The notes below the pieces were generated by a model that saw nothing but the letters and a program-made list of their open reading frames with translations, did not search any database and was not told the DNA's origin. From Atherix ibis (taxonomy: Eukaryota > Arthropoda > Insecta > Diptera > Athericidae): 64,000 nt of DNA. The stretch is from assembly GCA_958298945.1 (NCBI GenBank), contig OY282605.1, positions 7,835,811 to 7,899,810 of the forward strand, given 5' to 3'. The stretch's first letter is position 1, and each line of letters starts with the position of its first letter. The translations under genes were made by a program, and so were the position numbers. This document shows positions 62,029 to 64,000 of this stretch, one piece after another.

Positions 62029-63066
62029 AAAAAGGAAGAAGTAGCCCCGAAAAATTAGAAGCCTAGAAATGGAAGAAAAGTCCATAAAAAAGAGAAGAAG
62101 AATATCAGAAAAAGAAACGTAGAATATCAACAAAAAAGACAAACAGAAAAGGAATAAATCTAGAAATGGAAGAGAAGTAGTCCAGAGAGGATTGTAGACT
62201 TCTTCTTACTTCAATCCAATGAAGTAAGAAGAAGTCTACAAAAGGAAGATAAGTTTAGAAAAGTAAGAAGCCCAGAAAAAGAAAAAGTTTTTAAAACGAA
62301 GAATAATTCGAGAAGGCAAGAAGAAAAGGAAGAAAATTTCCAGAAGAAAAAGAAGAAGTGCAGAAAAAGAAGAGACCCAGAAAAGTAAAAAAAAGCCTAG
62401 AAAAGTACGAAAAAGCTTATAAAAAGAAGAAGTCTATAGAAGGAAGAATAGATTAGAAAAGGAAGAAAAAGCATCGCAAAGAAAAAAATCTAGAAAAGTA
62501 TGAAAAGGAAGAAAGGATCGGAAAAGGAAGAAGCTCAGAAAAAGAAGAAGCCTTGAAAAGGAAGAAGAAGCCCAGAAAATGAAGAGACCCTTAAAACGAA
62601 GAATAATCCGAGACGAGGAAGAAGCCCAGAAAGGGAAGAAGAAGCATTGAAAAGGAACAAAAGTCAAGAAGAAGAAGAAGAAATGCAGAAAAAGAAGAAG
62701 CCCGAAAAGGGGAAAAAAGCCCAGAAAAGGAAGAAGCATTGAAAAGGAGGCGAAGTCTAAAAGAGGAAGAAGTTTAAAACAAAGAATAAACCAAGATGGG
62801 GAAGAAGCCCAGAAAGCGAAGAAAAATCATTGAAAGAAAGAAAATTCCAAAAGAGGAAGAAAAGCTTAGAAAAGGAACAAGTCCTTAGAACAAAGAATAA
62901 TCCGAGACGAAGAAGAAGCTGAAAAGAAAATTCCAAGAGAGGAAGAAGAAATCTAGAAAATGAAAAAGCCTAGAAAAAGAAGAAGAAATCTATAAAAGGA
63001 AGAGAGGATCAGAAAATGAAGAAGAAACCTAGAAAGAGAAAAGTAATGCAGAAAAGGTAGAAGCCC
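62029..63066. repeat. Polypurine tandem array, unit near AAAAGGAAGAAGCCCAGA
   Basis: Over about 1 kb the plus strand is almost all A and G, interrupted by short CCC or TCTA blocks. Diverged units of about 15-30 bp read AAAAGGAAGAAGCCCAGA, GAAGTCTA and AAACGAAGAATAATCCGAGA (three similar occurrences near 62296, 62594 and 62890). The Phe/Leu-rich minus-strand frame 62434-62739 is its translation and not a gene. Confidence 0.93.
62192..62241. repeat. Perfect inverted repeat, 22-bp arms, 6-base loop
   Basis: Arm 62192-62213 (TTGTAGACTTCTTCTTACTT and on) is exactly complementary to 62220-62241, with loop ATCCAA. The left arm is the only pyrimidine-rich stretch in the surrounding polypurine array, so it looks like a local inverted copy of the adjacent array sequence. 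Confidence 0.95.
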
Positions 63067-63072
63067 AACATA

Positions 63073-63292
63073 GTAAGCTGTTTTTGGTCAAAAATGGGCA
63101 AAAATCGAAGACGAGCCAAAACACGCGCAAGCAAAGCAGCTGTCAAAAATTAACTGAAAATTCAAAATGGCCGAACATGTCGGCATAAGTGAGAGACATG
63201 AGTACCAACATAATGCCACAAAAAAATCGAAAATCGAATACACGTAAACCCGCGGAAACTCAAAATTCCAGATACTTTTTGAACAGACCTCG
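63073..63292 (-). mobile_element. Fragment of the same mariner family as 10428-11305
   Basis: From about 63073 to 63292 the sequence aligns with 11095-11305: GCAAAAATCGAAGACGA, AGCAGCTGTCAAAAATTAAC, TTCAAAATGGCCGAAC, AAGTGAGAGACATG, AACCCGCGGAAA and the terminal repeat CTTTTTGAACAGACCTCG, followed by TA. The other end and nearly all coding sequence are missing. It abuts the polypurine array directly. Confidence 0.9.
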
Positions 63293-63294
63293 TA

Positions 63295-64000
63295 TTATCC
63301 TATCTATGCACTCTACGCACACGGATTAGTGATTTGATATCCAATAACGTCAAATTGCTGCGAAATTTTTTCACTTTAGCTTGAATGGCTTGCTCATCCA
63401 ATAGCGAAACACATTTTCCACAGATCAGGAATTTTAATAATAAAATTTAATAATTTGTAAACCTTGTTTGGGTATAAGTCTTTCCATGATGAAATGGCAA
63501 TGCTAACTGAGCACTTTTGGTATTGACACACGTCAGGTGTCACGTGTGATCTGTCAAGAATAAAACCATAAATACACCCGATACATAAAAATGGCGAAAG
63601 AAGTCAACAATAACTATTCAACCATCAGACAGTAAAAGAAAATACCACATTCACAATAGGCAAATATTTAGTAAGAAAAATAATTCACAAAAGATCAGTT
63701 ATTAAAGAAAAATTTCAAAAAATATCTACACGCAATTTTCACCGATCTTTTTTTCTGCACTAATTCTTCTTTTTCTCCAATATGCATAGTTTTTTTTTTT
63801 GTTGTTTTTGCTTTTTATTTATTTTCTCGAGCATTGCAAAAAAAAAATTGCTTTTTCCTCCTTTTAAGGTAAATTTTTTTTTTATTAAATTTCATTTTCG
63901 CAAAAACAAATTTAAATTCCAATAAAATTAAAGTAAAATTTAAAAAAAAAAAAATATATACTTATAAATCCGGGCGTAGATTTAAAGCTGTTTAACGATC
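63295..64000. other. A/T-rich non-coding DNA to the window end
   Basis: No gene is supported. The 63295-63600 part is more mixed (for example CACACGTCAGGTGTCACGTG at 63526) but shows no exon or known element. Confidence 0.6.

Noticed and set aside
62434..62739. 101-residue Phe/Leu-rich minus-strand frame resembling a membrane protein
   Set aside because: It is the pyrimidine strand of the polypurine array; the hydrophobic run reflects TTC/CTT triplets.

Overview
This window looks like non-coding DNA of an insect genome, most likely a dipteran fly. It is very A+T-rich, full of A/T homopolymer runs, littered with broken Tc1/mariner transposons and pieces of non-LTR retrotransposons, and has no prokaryotic-style gene packing. 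The one convincing host gene is a single coding exon on the minus strand (60330-60656). It starts at a CAAAATG context, encodes 109 low-complexity residues rich in Ser, Thr and Ala, and ends in phase 0 at a strong splice donor (AAG|GTAAGT). The rest of that gene would lie to the left, so much of the window is probably its first intron plus intergenic DNA; this is inference. The species was not identified.

Layout. 1-760: end-truncated mariner, minus strand. 2830-4040: two oppositely oriented pieces of a Jockey-like reverse transcriptase plus a small third piece. 6109-7382: near full-length mauritiana-type mariner with both inverted repeats but a dead transposase. 10428-11305: internally deleted mariner with intact ends; a fragment of the same family lies at 63073-63292. 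13780-15800: degenerate TTCGGAGAAA array. 19091-20222: another dead mariner. 21947-22410 and 44613-44866: two copies of one transposase-deletion derivative. 26430-27135: minisatellite with G-runs. 28440-30060: RNase H and 3' end of a non-LTR element, followed by a second partial copy. 37818-38400: 43-bp repeats carrying CACGTG E-boxes, then a 20-bp palindrome and a 25-bp perfect hairpin. 40831-41250: 210-bp duplication. 44946-45716: four ~197-bp repeats. 47075/50784: a duplicated ~300-bp segment. 53190-54690 and 57675-58760: paired GGACCCTAAAATTA arrays. 62029-63066: 1 kb of polypurine repeats with an internal 22-bp hairpin.

No intact transposase, tRNA, rRNA, CRISPR array or complete host gene was found. 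The most unusual property is the number of unrelated, locally confined, degenerate tandem arrays, several with higher-order periodicity, next to perfect short-loop hairpins. Most other long open frames are translations of A/T-rich repeats. Protein-family calls rest on recognition of motifs by eye; no database search was run.
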